Source: Mesorhizobium wenxiniae
Lineage (GTDB): Bacteria > Pseudomonadota > Alphaproteobacteria > Rhizobiales > Rhizobiaceae
Assembly (NCBI RefSeq): GCF_002284535.1
Contig: NZ_NPKH01000039.1
Location: 1-64,000, forward strand
DNA: 64,000 nt
Direction: 5' to 3'
The notes below the pieces were generated by a model, which worked only from the letters and a program-made list of their open reading frames with translations, searched no databases and was not told the origin of the DNA. This document shows positions 43,597-53,375 of this stretch, in pieces; position 1 is the stretch's first letter; each line of letters begins with the position of its first letter. The translations under genes and the position numbers were made by a program.

Positions 43597-43983
43597 TTAA
43601 AACGAAGACGGTGGCACGAACAGGCAGATGGTCTTTCCGTCGTTCGCGCCGGCGACCGAGCACCAGTGATATTCGCCATCGGGCGAATTCTTGATCCGTG
43701 CATCGCTGTAGGCCACGACCTCACCTGTCCCCTTAATGACATAGCCCTCCGGACGTTCGCTGATCGACGTCTGCGAGACCGCGCGGCAATCGTAACCAGA
43801 ACAACAGGAGAATGGGTAACTCCAGCCTTGCGGCCTCGCTGCAGTCGGCGTGGCGTCGTGCGCCAAAGCCGGCGCTGCAGATGCAATGATGGCGGCCGTC
43901 AGAGCCACCACCGCAATGATTGAATTCAGGAGGCGGCGCGCCGTCTGGACGGCTGAGGCCGATCGAGTGTTGAGAGCGGGCAT
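43597..43983 (-). CDS. secreted Cys-containing hypothetical protein
   Basis: 128 residues with a signal peptide (LLNSIIAVVALTAAIIASAAPALA, cleavage before HDATP) and a mature part with WSYPFSCCSGYDCRAV, EGYVIKGTGEVVAYSDARIKNSPDGEYHWC and CLFVPPSSF. The five cysteines suggest disulfides in the periplasm. Similar proteins are widespread in Rhizobiales but I know no function. ATG 43983 has TAGGAA before it. Confidence 0.7.
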   Translation of the reverse strand: MPALNTRSASAVQTARRLLNSIIAVVALTAAIIASAAPALAHDATPTAARPQGWSYPFSCCSGYDCRAVSQTSISERPEGYVIKGTGEVVAYSDARIKNSPDGEYHWCSVAGANDGKTICLFVPPSSF

Positions 43984-44425
43984 GGGCGCAGTTCCTATCA
44001 CCGAGTTATCAAGCGTTTCGCTTGCCCGTTCCCAGAACGTGTCTTCCCAGTGGCCGGATCGTCAGGTCGCAGATACGCCGCGTCCGGCCATAAATGCTTT
44101 TTCCCCCAGCCTTAGATGCTGGGCTGATTCCTTTGTTGGCGCAAGAAATTGCTGTGCAAACCGAGCGCCGACATCTACAGCCGGAACCAGCCTGCCGCGG
44201 TTGACGAGAGTGACTTCATCAACCCCGGCAGATGGGATCGCAGAAAACGAGATTCAGCTCGCAGTGGTTCCGGGCTAGGCGCCGCCAGGCTTGCAACATC
44301 TAGCCCGAAGGAAGAAGTCGTTGTGGAAAATTGGATGAAAAAACAAACCCGTAAAGCGACCGCTCAATTAAAATGAGAGCCTGTTACTCTAGCGTGATGT
44401 TCCTGCTGCTTGGGGCGTAGGAGCT
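43984..44425. other. intergenic region upstream of secreted protein, downstream of prfB
   Basis: 442 bases. Must contain the promoter of the minus-strand secreted protein and the 3' end of the prfB transcript. An open frame at 44149-44376 (plus) has no family likeness. No clear terminator hairpin was seen. Confidence 0.4.
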
Positions 44426-45557
44426 TCAGTCGATATCGGCCACCACTTCGCCGGCGCCGCCCTCGATACGCTGCGACAGCGACGCCTCCATGAAATCGTC
44501 GAGGTCGCCGTCCAGCACGCTCGACGGGCTTGTGCTCTCGATGCCTGTGCGAAGATCCTTCACCAGCTGATAGGGCTGCAGAACGTAGGAGCGGATCTGG
44601 TGGCCCCAGCCGATATCGCTCTTCGACGCTTCGGTGGCGTTCGCCACCGCCTCGCGCTTCTTCAGCTCTTCCTCGTAGAGCCGCGAGCGCAACATCTCCC
44701 AGGCCTTCGCCTTGTTCTTGTGCTGGGAGCGCTCGGCCTGGCAGGCGACCGCGATGCCGGTGGCGAGATGAGTGATGCGGACCGCCGAATCGGTGGTGTT
44801 GACGTGCTGACCGCCCGATCCGGACGAACGATAGGTGTCGATGCGGACGTCCGATTCGGAAACGTCGATCTCGATCGTATCGTCAATCACGGGATAGACC
44901 CAAACGCTGGCAAAGGACGTGTGGCGGCGCGCATTGCTGTCGTAGGGCGAAATACGCACGAGACGGTGAACGCCGGATTCCGTCTTCAGCCAACCATAGG
45001 CATTGTGGCCCTTGATCAGCAGTGTGGCGGACTTGATGCCGGCCTCTTCGCCGTCATGCACTTCGAGCACCTCGACCTTGAAGCGCCGTCGCTCGGCCCA
45101 ACGCGTGTACATGCGCAGAAGCATCGAGGCCCAGTCCTGGCTTTCGGTGCCGCCGGCGCCGGCATGGACTTCGAGATAACTGTCGTTGGCATCCGCCTCG
45201 CCCGAAAGCAGCGTCTCGATCTGGCGGGCCTTTGCTTCGCCGCGCATCGAGCGGATCGCCGCTTCCGCCTCGGCGACGACGCTCTCGTCGCCCTCTTCCT
45301 CGCCAAGCTCGATCAGGCCGATATTGTCCTCCAGCGCCTGGGTGAGGCCTTTGACCGCGGCGATGCCTTCCTCGAGGCCCTGGCGCTCACGCATCAGCTT
45401 CTGCGCCTCCAGCGGTTCGTTCCAGAGACTGGAATCCTCGGCACGCACATTCAGGTATTCAAGCCGCTTTAAGGCTTGATCCCAGTCAAAGATGCCTCCT
45501 CAGCAGGGTTATCGCCTGCCTGATTTCGTCGACAATGTTCTGCGTTTCCGAGCGCAT
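44426..45557 (-). CDS. prfB: peptide chain release factor 2 with programmed +1 frameshift
   Basis: Translation starts at ATG 45557, runs 23 codons to CTT and meets an in-frame TGA (45488-45486). A +1 shift over the T joins the main frame at 45487 (DWDQALKRLEYLN...), giving about 376 residues. RF2 reads UGA and UAA stop codons and releases the chain; the catalytic GGQ is in SGSGGQHVNTT. The stop-reading SPF tripeptide appears as SPY (RISPYDSNARRHTSF). Low RF2 slows termination at its own UGA and favours the shift. It is downstream of mrcA on the same strand. Confidence 0.93.
45486..45500 (-). promoter_or_regulatory. programmed +1 frameshift site of prfB
   Basis: On the minus strand the bases are AGG AGG CAT CTT TGA followed by C. 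The AGGAGG acts as an internal Shine-Dalgarno sequence spaced three bases before the CTT slip codon, and the stop is UGA-C, a weak context. This matches the E. coli prfB arrangement (internal SD, CUU UGA C). The shift moves tRNA-Leu from CUU to UUU. Confidence 0.92.
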
Positions 45558-45697
45558 GGCTAGTCGTTTTGTCCTGTGCTGAAATGGGGCGCTGTTGCTT
45601 AAACAGAGCTGGGTTGGCGCGATACATAGGGACGGCACCGCCACCTGTAAAGCGAAATGGGCCGGCTTGAAAGCCGGCCCAGAACACCATGTCTATG

Positions 45698-48154
45698 TCA
45701 ATATAGCCCGCCGCCGCCGGACTGGATGGCTTGGTTGGCCTGTGGCGACAGCGCGCCGCCGGAGGCGTTGGAGCCGTCCGCACCCATGCCGATCACCCAA
45801 TAGCTGTCGGCGGGGCCGGTGCCCGGCTTGAAAGCTTCGATAAAGGCGCCAGGGTCGCCTGGGTTGGCAGCCATGCCGGTCTTGCGATTGATGGCGATCA
45901 GCTTCATGCCTTCGGGAACCTGGAAATCGACATTGGGCGTGCCGTCCAGCGCCACGCGCATGAAGTCCTTGAAGATCGGCGCGGCGAGGCCGCCGCCGGT
46001 CGCGCCCTTGCCAAGACCTTTCGGCTGATCGTAGCCCATATAGAGGCCAACAACGAGATTGGGCGTATAGCCGATGAACCAGGTATCCTTCTCGTCGTTT
46101 GTCGTTCCGGTCTTGCCGGCGATGTGGCGGCCGAGTTCGGCGACCGTGGCGCCGGTACCGCGCTCGACGACGCCCTCCATCATCGAGGTGATCTGATAGG
46201 CAGTCATCGGATCGAGCACCTGCTCGGAATTGTCGATCAGTTCCGGCTCAGGCTGGTTCTGCCATTCGGCGGCGTTGCAATTTTCGCAGCCGCGTTCGTC
46301 CTGCCTGTACACCGTCTTGCCGTAGCGATCCTGGATGCGGTCGATCAGCGTCGGCTTGATCGACTTGCCACCGTTGGCCATGATCGAATAAGCCGACACC
46401 ATGCGCATCACGGTGGTCTCGCCCGAACCCAGCGCCATCGGCAGATATGGCGCCAGACGGTCATAGACGCCGAAGCGCTCGGCATATTCGGCGACCAGCT
46501 TCATGCCCATGTCGTTGGCCAGCCGCACAGTCATCAGATTGCGCGACCTCTCGATGCCGGACCGCAAGGTCGCCGGGCCAGCTGTCCTTCCATCGTAGTT
46601 CTTCGGCGTCCAGGTCGTGTTGCCGCTCTTGATGGTGATCGGGCCGTCCATGATCACCGAAGCCGGCGTATAGCCATTGTCGAGGGCGGCCGAATAGACG
46701 ATCGGCTTGAACGACGAACCCGGCTGCCGCATGGCCTGCGTGGCACGGTTGAATTCGGATTGCGAGTAGGAGAACCCGCCGACCATGGCCAGAACACGGC
46801 CGGTATGCGGATCCATGGCGATCATGCCACCTTCCACCTCGGGGGCCTGGCGTAGAATATAGGCCCCGTCCGTACCCTCTTTCTTCTGCACGAAGATAAC
46901 GTCGCCCGGCTTCAGCACGTCCGCCGGCGATTTGGCCTTGACGGTCTTGCCGTCGACCACATGGCGCATGGCGAAGCTCATGTCGTCGCGGCTGACGGTG
47001 CCTTCGATGCGATCCTTGACGAGTTCGCCCGAGATCTGCCGGGTCGGCCGAAGGCCGATGGACAGGCCGCTCTCCGAGCTGTCGAGCACGACGGCGAGCG
47101 ACCATTCGGGCACGTCGTCCAGTCCCTTGACTTCGCTCAAAGGCACGCCCCAGTCGCCGGATACGCTGATGGTCTTCACCGGCCCGCGATAGCCGCGCAG
47201 CGTATCGAACTTCATCAGGCCGTTCTGCATGGCTTTGCGGGCGATGAGCTGCATCTTGGGATTGAGCGTCGTACGGACGGACAGGCCGCCCTCGTAAAGC
47301 GCATTCTCGCCGTAGCGCGCGCTGATCTGGCGACGCACCTCCTCAGTGAAGTATTCGCCGGCGAACAGATAGGTGCCGGAGCGGCGTGGCTTGACGCCGA
47401 GCGGCTCGGCCTTGGCCTTGGCGCCTTCCTCTTGCGTGACGTAGCCGTTGTCGACCATCTGGTCGATGACCCAATTGCGGCGCTCGATGGCGCGGTCGGC
47501 ATATTTGAAGGGATGATAGTTGGAGGGACCCTTCGGCAAAGCCGCCAGATAGGCCGCCTCCGCCACGGTGAGTTCATTCACCGCCTTGTCGAAATAAGTG
47601 AGCGCTGCGCCGGCGACGCCATAAGCGCCGAGCCCGAAGAAAATCTCGTTAAGGTAGAGCTCGAGAATGCGGTCCTTCGAATAGGCCTGCTCGATGCGGA
47701 AGGCGAGGATCATCTCCTTGATCTTGCGCTCGTAGGTCTGATCCGAGGACAGCAGGAAGTTTTTCGCCACCTGCTGGGTGATCGTCGAGGCGCCGACCTG
47801 GCGCTTGCCTGAGCCGAAATTCTGCAGATTGACCATGACTGCGCGGCCAAGGCCGGTCATGTCGATGCCGGGGTGATTGTAGAAATTCTTGTCCTCGGCA
47901 GACAGGAAGGCCGCCTTGACACGGTCCGGCACCGCCTGGATCGGCAAATACAGGCGCCGCTCGCGCGCATATTCGGCCATCAGCGCACCGTCGGACGCAT
48001 GGATGCGGGTCGTCACCGGCGGTTCATACTTGGCCAGCACCTCGTAGTCGGGCAGATCCTTCGACAAATGGCTGATATAGATCGCCACGCCCGCCGCGAC
48101 CAAAAGGGCCAGCGCCGTGCCGATGCCGAAGAAATAGCCAATGAGACGAATCAT
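45698..48154 (-). CDS. mrcA: penicillin-binding protein 1A
   Basis: 818 residues; bifunctional peptidoglycan synthase. N-terminal membrane anchor (3-27), a GT51 glycosyltransferase domain with catalytic Glu87 (SAEDKNFYNHPGID) and QVGASTITQQVAKN, an OB-like insertion (about 310-420), then the transpeptidase domain with SSFK, SRN and KTGTT motifs and a Gly-rich tail. It polymerises glycan strands and crosslinks them on the periplasmic face. It lies between an N-acetylmuramoyl-alanine amidase and prfB, a standard rhizobial order. Confidence 0.95.
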   Translation of the reverse strand: MIRLIGYFFGIGTALALLVAAGVAIYISHLSKDLPDYEVLAKYEPPVTTRIHASDGALMAEYARERRLYLPIQAVPDRVKAAFLSAEDKNFYNHPGIDMTGLGRAVMVNLQNFGSGKRQVGASTITQQVAKNFLLSSDQTYERKIKEMILAFRIEQAYSKDRILELYLNEIFFGLGAYGVAGAALTYFDKAVNELTVAEAAYLAALPKGPSNYHPFKYADRAIERRNWVIDQMVDNGYVTQEEGAKAKAEPLGVKPRRSGTYLFAGEYFTEEVRRQISARYGENALYEGGLSVRTTLNPKMQLIARKAMQNGLMKFDTLRGYRGPVKTISVSGDWGVPLSEVKGLDDVPEWSLAVVLDSSESGLSIGLRPTRQISGELVKDRIEGTVSRDDMSFAMRHVVDGKTVKAKSPADVLKPGDVIFVQKKEGTDGAYILRQAPEVEGGMIAMDPHTGRVLAMVGGFSYSQSEFNRATQAMRQPGSSFKPIVYSAALDNGYTPASVIMDGPITIKSGNTTWTPKNYDGRTAGPATLRSGIERSRNLMTVRLANDMGMKLVAEYAERFGVYDRLAPYLPMALGSGETTVMRMVSAYSIMANGGKSIKPTLIDRIQDRYGKTVYRQDERGCENCNAAEWQNQPEPELIDNSEQVLDPMTAYQITSMMEGVVERGTGATVAELGRHIAGKTGTTNDEKDTWFIGYTPNLVVGLYMGYDQPKGLGKGATGGGLAAPIFKDFMRVALDGTPNVDFQVPEGMKLIAINRKTGMAANPGDPGAFIEAFKPGTGPADSYWVIGMGADGSNASGGALSPQANQAIQSGGGGLY

Positions 48155-48365
48155 GCCCGCTCCAGTCCTTGGTTCGGGAATTTCCTAAACGAAGCCGCCT
48201 TTCGCGCAAGCTTTCGAGACGATCCCGACCGGTAATCGAAACCCATGTCGCCACCATGTGGGCAAAATGCGGCAGCCTGGAATTTCGGCTTCGAATGGCC
48301 AAAATATAAGTGCAAAGTGTTGTCGTCGTGCAACGCTGCCTCTGGTTGTGGCGAGGGCCGGCGTC

Positions 48366-49643
48366 TCAGCCTCCGGTTCCGGCTCCGGCCTTGGTTGAAG
48401 CGAACAGGGCGATCGCATTGGTTATGCTCTGGGCCGCCTTGCCGCGCCAATCGGCGCTGAGCAGTTGCGCCTCGTCCTTGGCGTTCGACAGATAGCCGAG
48501 TTCGACCAGCACGGAGGGGACATCCGGCGCCTTCAACACTTTGAAGCTGGCCGAACGCTGCGGATTGTTAATGAGGCCGACACTGGTGGAAAGCTGGCCG
48601 ACCAAAGTCTGGGCGAAACTCATCGAGAAACTATGCGTCTCGCGGCGAATCAGGTCGATCAGGATGTCGGTCACTTCCTTGTTGTCGTCCTTGATTTCCA
48701 TGCCGGCGAATTGGTCGGAAAGGTTTTCACGGTCGGCGAGCGCCTGCGCTTCCGGGTCGGAAGCCTTGTCGGAGACCGTGTAGACGGTTGCGCCGCGAAG
48801 ACCCTTGACCCTGATCGTGTCGGCGTGGATCGAAATGAGCAGATCGGCCTCGTGCTGGCGGGCTATGCGCACGCGGTCGTCCAGCCGCAGGAATTGATCT
48901 GTCTCGCGCGTCATGAACACGTCGTATTTGCCGACTGCGGCAAGTCTTTCCCGCAATTCGGTGGCGAAGGCGAGCGTGACGTTCTTCTCGACCGTGCCGT
49001 TCAGGCCCTCGGCGCCGCCGTCGATGCCGCCATGGCCTGGATCGATGACGACGGTGAAGCGATGGCCTGGATTGGAAACCGGGCCGGTGCCGACCCTGCC
49101 ACCCTTGTCGGAGGAGACCGTCGAGCCGGTGGTCAGCGCCTGATTGGCAAGAGCGGCGTCGAACTCCCGCACGGACGCCGCCGACATGTCGATAGCGATG
49201 CGGTAGCCGCTGCTGTCATCGTTCTTGAGCACGTCGAGCCTGTCGACGGCGAACGGGCCCTTGCCGGTGAGAATCAGCCGCGACACCCCCTCGCCGAGAT
49301 CGCCGTAGCGCACGCTCCTGACCAGGCCGCGCGCCTTCACATCCTTGGCATTGATGGCGAATTTCGTGCTTGGCAGGTCGACGACCAGACGGTGGGGGCC
49401 GCGCAGCAGAAACCATTTGACGTCGGGTTCGCGATCGAAATTCATGACGATGCGCATCTTGGTGGCGTCACCCGCCATTTTGTAGCTCGTCACCGCGAGC
49501 GGTGCGTCGGCAGCAAAGGAAACCGGCGAAAAGGCCAGGCAAGCGACAACCACCAACAGCAGACAAGCAGCGCGGAAGTAGGCAGCGTAGAAGAAAGTGC
49601 CTCCGGCGCGACCACTCCAGTGCGTGAAGACTGCCAGTCCCAT
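48366..49643 (-). CDS. N-acetylmuramoyl-L-alanine amidase (AmiC-like)
   Basis: 425 residues. Signal peptide (AACLLLVVVACLAFSPVSFAA) after a somewhat long n-region, an AMIN domain (about 48-160: VTSYKMAGDATKMRIVMNFDREPDVKWFLL), a linker and an Amidase_3 catalytic domain (about 195-415) with zinc motifs VVIDPGHGGIDGG and ISIHAD, and the catalytic Glu in VLVELGYLSN. It cleaves stem peptides from glycan strands in septal wall splitting. It precedes mrcA by 211 bases and is divergent from rne. Confidence 0.92.
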   Translation of the reverse strand: MGLAVFTHWSGRAGGTFFYAAYFRAACLLLVVVACLAFSPVSFAADAPLAVTSYKMAGDATKMRIVMNFDREPDVKWFLLRGPHRLVVDLPSTKFAINAKDVKARGLVRSVRYGDLGEGVSRLILTGKGPFAVDRLDVLKNDDSSGYRIAIDMSAASVREFDAALANQALTTGSTVSSDKGGRVGTGPVSNPGHRFTVVIDPGHGGIDGGAEGLNGTVEKNVTLAFATELRERLAAVGKYDVFMTRETDQFLRLDDRVRIARQHEADLLISIHADTIRVKGLRGATVYTVSDKASDPEAQALADRENLSDQFAGMEIKDDNKEVTDILIDLIRRETHSFSMSFAQTLVGQLSTSVGLINNPQRSASFKVLKAPDVPSVLVELGYLSNAKDEAQLLSADWRGKAAQSITNAIALFASTKAGAGTGG

Positions 49644-50314
49644 CTCTTTCCAGTCGCTCCGGTTTGGCGCCAGGCGCCCAATCTTGTTTGTCGGAGTGTC
49701 GGCGTCTTGTCGAATGCCGGTTAGGCCGCGAACTCAATTAACGATTGGTATCCAGAGAAGGTTAACCAAGCCTTTTCATGCAAAGGTTAAGCTGTGCTTC
49801 CGTCGCGGAACTGCTTTTTGCCGGCATCGGAAATCGGGGTTGCCTTCCAACCCGCCAAATCATAAAAGCGATGGTGGATCACTGCAATCCTGGAACCGTC
49901 CTTCTCCGCAGCTTCCTGCTACAGCTCAGATGAACGACGACTCCTTTCGCTTCAGACGAAAAAGGTATCAGGTGATCGCGACGAATTTCGCAGGTGCGAG
50001 CCCGTGGCGGGGGAAGCGCCTGCGTGAGGAAAACGGCCGGGATTGTCCCGCGCCGGCTCTGTATGAGCAAACAAGCTGGTCCGGTTTTCCCGGGCTTTGG
50101 TTCAAAAAGGTTCTGCTGGTTACGATGGCTTCAAGCGCAATCATGGAAAGGTCCGCAGCAAACCGCGCCATTATGGCTGCGGGCGGCACCGCCATGGCGC
50201 TCAGGCAGCGGCCGGCGGACATTCAATTGCCCGGCACCCATGTTCATCCACACTCACAGCGGCGGGCGTTGCCCCGCAAGCTGCGGCTGACGGCTGCCGG
50301 GGGGAAACGAAATA
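49644..50314. promoter_or_regulatory. divergent promoter region and long rne leader
   Basis: 671 bases between the amidase and rne start codons. Promoters for both must be here. In other bacteria a long structured rne 5' UTR is cut by RNase E itself to control its level; that would be a natural reading here. GC-rich self-pairing bases at 50262-50300 lie just before the GGGGGG-type ribosome site. No protein-like frame was found. Confidence 0.45.
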
Positions 50315-53281
50315 ATGCCCAACAAGATGCTGATAGACGCCTCCCACCCGGAGGAAACACGTGTTGTCGTCGTTCGCGGTAACCGTATTGAAGAATTCGA
50401 CTTTGAATCCCAGGACAAGAAGCAGCTCAAAGGAAATATCTACCTCGCCCGCGTAACGCGCGTCGAACCCTCGCTTCAGGCAGCCTTTGTCGAATATGGC
50501 GGCAACCGTCACGGTTTCCTCGCCTTCAGTGAAATTCATCCCGACTACTACCAAATTCCGGTCGCCGACCGTCAGGCGCTGCTGCGCGCAGAAGCGCAGG
50601 AGGCTGAAGACGAGGACGATGAGGATGGCGAAGGCGACGACCGCCAGAGCCGCGATCGCGGCCGGCGTGGACGCCGGCGCGGCGGCAAGAGCCGCGATCG
50701 GGGCGAGCACAAGCGTGATGCAGGTGCGGCCGATTCTGACGATTCTGTCGAGTCCAATGACAGCGGTTCCAATGAGGGCGGCGAACACGGCGAGGATGCG
50801 GTCGCGGATAACGCCGATGCCGTTTCGGAAAATGTCGACACGCCGTCCGATACTTCGGAACATGGCGAGGATGTCGCCGGTCATACTGAGGCGAGTCATA
50901 ATGAGACGAGCCATAACGAGACTGGGCCTTCCGAAGGCGGTCCAAATTCCCTCGCCGCCAGCATCGAAGCGGATGTGATTTCCGAAGCCGTGCCGCAGGC
51001 GGAGACGGCCGGCGAAGCCACGTCCACCGACAATGATCGCGGCATGCTGGAAGAGGTGCAGTCCTCGCATCCGGAGGACCATGAGGTCGAATCGGTCGGC
51101 GCCGAAGATGCGCTGGAAGAAGCGCGCAACCGCCGCAAGCCGGTGCGCCGCCAGTACAAGATCCAGGAGGTGATCAAGCGCCGCCAGATCCTCCTGGTGC
51201 AGGTCGTAAAAGAAGAGCGCGGCAACAAGGGCGCAGCGCTCACCACCTACCTGTCGCTTGCCGGCCGCTATTCGGTGCTGATGCCGAACACGGCGCGCGG
51301 CGGCGGCATCTCGCGCAAGATCACCAACGCACAGGACCGCAAGCGGCTGAAGGAGGTCGTCGCCGATCTCGAAGTGCCGCAGGGCATGGGCGTCATCCTG
51401 CGCACAGCCGGCGAAAGCCGTACCAAAGCCGAGATCAAGCGCGACTACGAATATCTGATGCGGCTTTGGGAAAACGTCCGCAATCTGACGCTGCAGTCCA
51501 CGGCCCCTGCCCTGGTCTACGAAGAAGGCAGCCTGATCAAGCGCTCGGTGCGCGACCTCTACAACAAGGACATCGACGAGATCCTGGTCTCCGGCGAAGA
51601 GGGCTATCGCGAGGCCAAGGACTTCATGCGCATGCTGATGCCGAGCCACGCCAAGGTCGTGCAGCCGTTCCGCGACACGACGCCGATCTTCGTGCGCAAT
51701 GGCATCGAGGCGCAGCTCGACCGCATGCTGCAGCCGCAGGTGACGCTGAAGAGCGGCGGCTACATCATCATCAACCAGACCGAGGCCCTGGTCGCCATCG
51801 ACGTCAATTCGGGCCGCTCCACCAAGGAGCACTCGATCGAGGACACAGCGCTTCACACCAATCTGGAAGCGGCCGAGGAAGTCGCACGGCAGTTGAGGCT
51901 GCGCGATCTCGCCGGCCTGATCGTCATCGACTTCATCGACATGGAGGAGAACCGCAACAACCGCTCCGTCGAGAAGCGGCTGAAGGATCACCTCAAGAAC
52001 GATCGCGCCCGCATCCAGGTCGGCCGCATCTCGCATTTCGGCCTGATGGAGATGTCGCGCCAGCGCATCCGTGCCAGCGTGCTGGAATCGACGATGAAGC
52101 CTTGCCCGCATTGCGGCGGTACCGGCCATGTGCGGTCCGATTCGTCTGTCGCGCTGATGGTTGTACGGGCGATCGAGGAATTCCTCCTCAAGGATTCGCG
52201 CAGCCACATAACGGTGCGGACGCCGGCGGCGACCGCGCTCTATGTGCTCAACCACAAGCGCGGCACGCTGGTGGAACTCGAAAGCCGCTTCGGCCTGACC
52301 ATCACCGTCGAAGCCGACGACACGGTCGGCGCCCAGCACTATGCGATCTTCCGCGGCGCGCTGGCTGAAAAGCCTGAAGGCTTCGTCGAGGTGCGCACGT
52401 TGCCCGCCTATGTCGAGCCGGAAGAGCCCGCCGACGAAACCGTCATTGAGGAGGAGGAAGACGAGGCCGTTGCACCGGCGGAGCAACCGCGCCAAGCTCA
52501 GCAGCCGCAGCAGCCAAGGCCAAGCGAGGATGGCGAAGGCCGCGACCGCAAGCGCCGCAAGCGCCGCAGACGGCGCGGCGGCAAGGATCGCGACCGCGAG
52601 CATGGCGCCCCCGTAGAAGGCGCGTCCCTCTCGGCCACAGCCGATGGCGTCTCCGAAGCCTCAAGCGATGAAGGCGCTGAAGCAGACCTCGAGGACCAGG
52701 TCGGCGTCACCGAGGCGGTGGAAGCGTCGGATGACAGTCAAGAGCCTGATGAACGTCGGGGGTCGGATGAAGGTCAGGGCAAGAAGCGCCGGCGCGGCAA
52801 GCGCGGCGGCAAGCGCAATCGCCGTGAAGACGGCGAAGGCGAGGTCGATGCAGGCACTGCAGAATCGGCTGACGGCCCCGAAGGCGAAGTCTTGGAGGGC
52901 GTAACCGTCTCCAGCGAGCCGGTAGCAGCAATGCCGGTCGAAGAGCCTGTGGACCTTGCTCCGGCCAATGACGACATGCCGAGCGCCGAAAAGCCGAAGA
53001 AGCCGCGCCGCGCCGCCAAGCCGAAGAAGGCTGCGGCGGACGTCGTCGTCGAGACGCCGGTAGCCGAGCCGGAAACCTCTGCCGAGGCTCCCGCACCTGT
53101 TCCGGAGGAAACAGCCGTGGCGACCGTCGACGAAAAACCGACGGTCCGCCCATCGCGACGCAAGCCTGTACCGGTGGATGCGCCGGTTGAGCCGATCGTG
53201 TCTTCGACCGTTGCCGAAGAGGAAAAGACCGAGGAAAAGCCGAAGCGTGCCGGCTGGTGGCAGCGGAAAGGCTTCTTCTAA
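50315..53281 (+). CDS. rne: ribonuclease E
   Basis: 988 residues. Endoribonuclease for mRNA turnover and rRNA/tRNA processing. The catalytic Asp pair is Asp496 (VAIDVNSG) and Asp539 (IVIDFIDME), 43 residues apart as in E. coli Asp303 and Asp346. The zinc link Cys597/Cys600 (CPHCGGTGHV) is also at the right distance. The S1 domain starts near residue 38 (LKGNIYLARVTRVEPSLQAAFVEYG) but is split by an acidic/Arg-rich insertion (about 90-275) and resumes YKIQEVIKRRQILLVQVVKEERG. The C-terminal ~270 residues are Arg- and acid-rich and disordered, for degradosome and RNA binding, ending with the conserved GWWQRKGFF. Confidence 0.95.
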   Translation: MPNKMLIDASHPEETRVVVVRGNRIEEFDFESQDKKQLKGNIYLARVTRVEPSLQAAFVEYGGNRHGFLAFSEIHPDYYQIPVADRQALLRAEAQEAEDEDDEDGEGDDRQSRDRGRRGRRRGGKSRDRGEHKRDAGAADSDDSVESNDSGSNEGGEHGEDAVADNADAVSENVDTPSDTSEHGEDVAGHTEASHNETSHNETGPSEGGPNSLAASIEADVISEAVPQAETAGEATSTDNDRGMLEEVQSSHPEDHEVESVGAEDALEEARNRRKPVRRQYKIQEVIKRRQILLVQVVKEERGNKGAALTTYLSLAGRYSVLMPNTARGGGISRKITNAQDRKRLKEVVADLEVPQGMGVILRTAGESRTKAEIKRDYEYLMRLWENVRNLTLQSTAPALVYEEGSLIKRSVRDLYNKDIDEILVSGEEGYREAKDFMRMLMPSHAKVVQPFRDTTPIFVRNGIEAQLDRMLQPQVTLKSGGYIIINQTEALVAIDVNSGRSTKEHSIEDTALHTNLEAAEEVARQLRLRDLAGLIVIDFIDMEENRNNRSVEKRLKDHLKNDRARIQVGRISHFGLMEMSRQRIRASVLESTMKPCPHCGGTGHVRSDSSVALMVVRAIEEFLLKDSRSHITVRTPAATALYVLNHKRGTLVELESRFGLTITVEADDTVGAQHYAIFRGALAEKPEGFVEVRTLPAYVEPEEPADETVIEEEEDEAVAPAEQPRQAQQPQQPRPSEDGEGRDRKRRKRRRRRGGKDRDREHGAPVEGASLSATADGVSEASSDEGAEADLEDQVGVTEAVEASDDSQEPDERRGSDEGQGKKRRRGKRGGKRNRREDGEGEVDAGTAESADGPEGEVLEGVTVSSEPVAAMPVEEPVDLAPANDDMPSAEKPKKPRRAAKPKKAAADVVVETPVAEPETSAEAPAPVPEETAVATVDEKPTVRPSRRKPVPVDAPVEPIVSSTVAEEEKTEEKPKRAGWWQRKGFF

Positions 53282-53317
53282 GCTTTTCGGTGGTTTAGCC
53301 TGATCTTTTGACCAAAG

Positions 53318-53353
53318 AATCCCGCGCTGTCTTGTCGACAGTGCGGGATTTTT
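53318..53353. terminator. Rho-independent terminator after rne
   Basis: Arms 53318-53331 and 53337-53350 (AATCCCGCGCTGTC with its partner, one G-T wobble) surround a five-base loop, followed by a run of T. On the other strand an A-run flanks it, so it may also end the glutaminase transcript. Confidence 0.85.
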
Positions 53354-53375
53354 CTTATCTGAAGCGCCACAAGCT

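Noticed and set aside
50201..52603. An 800-codon open frame antisense to rne
   Set aside because: It is a mirror of the GC-rich, Arg/Glu-coding sense strand. No family motif, no ribosome site, while the sense frame has all RNase E landmarks.
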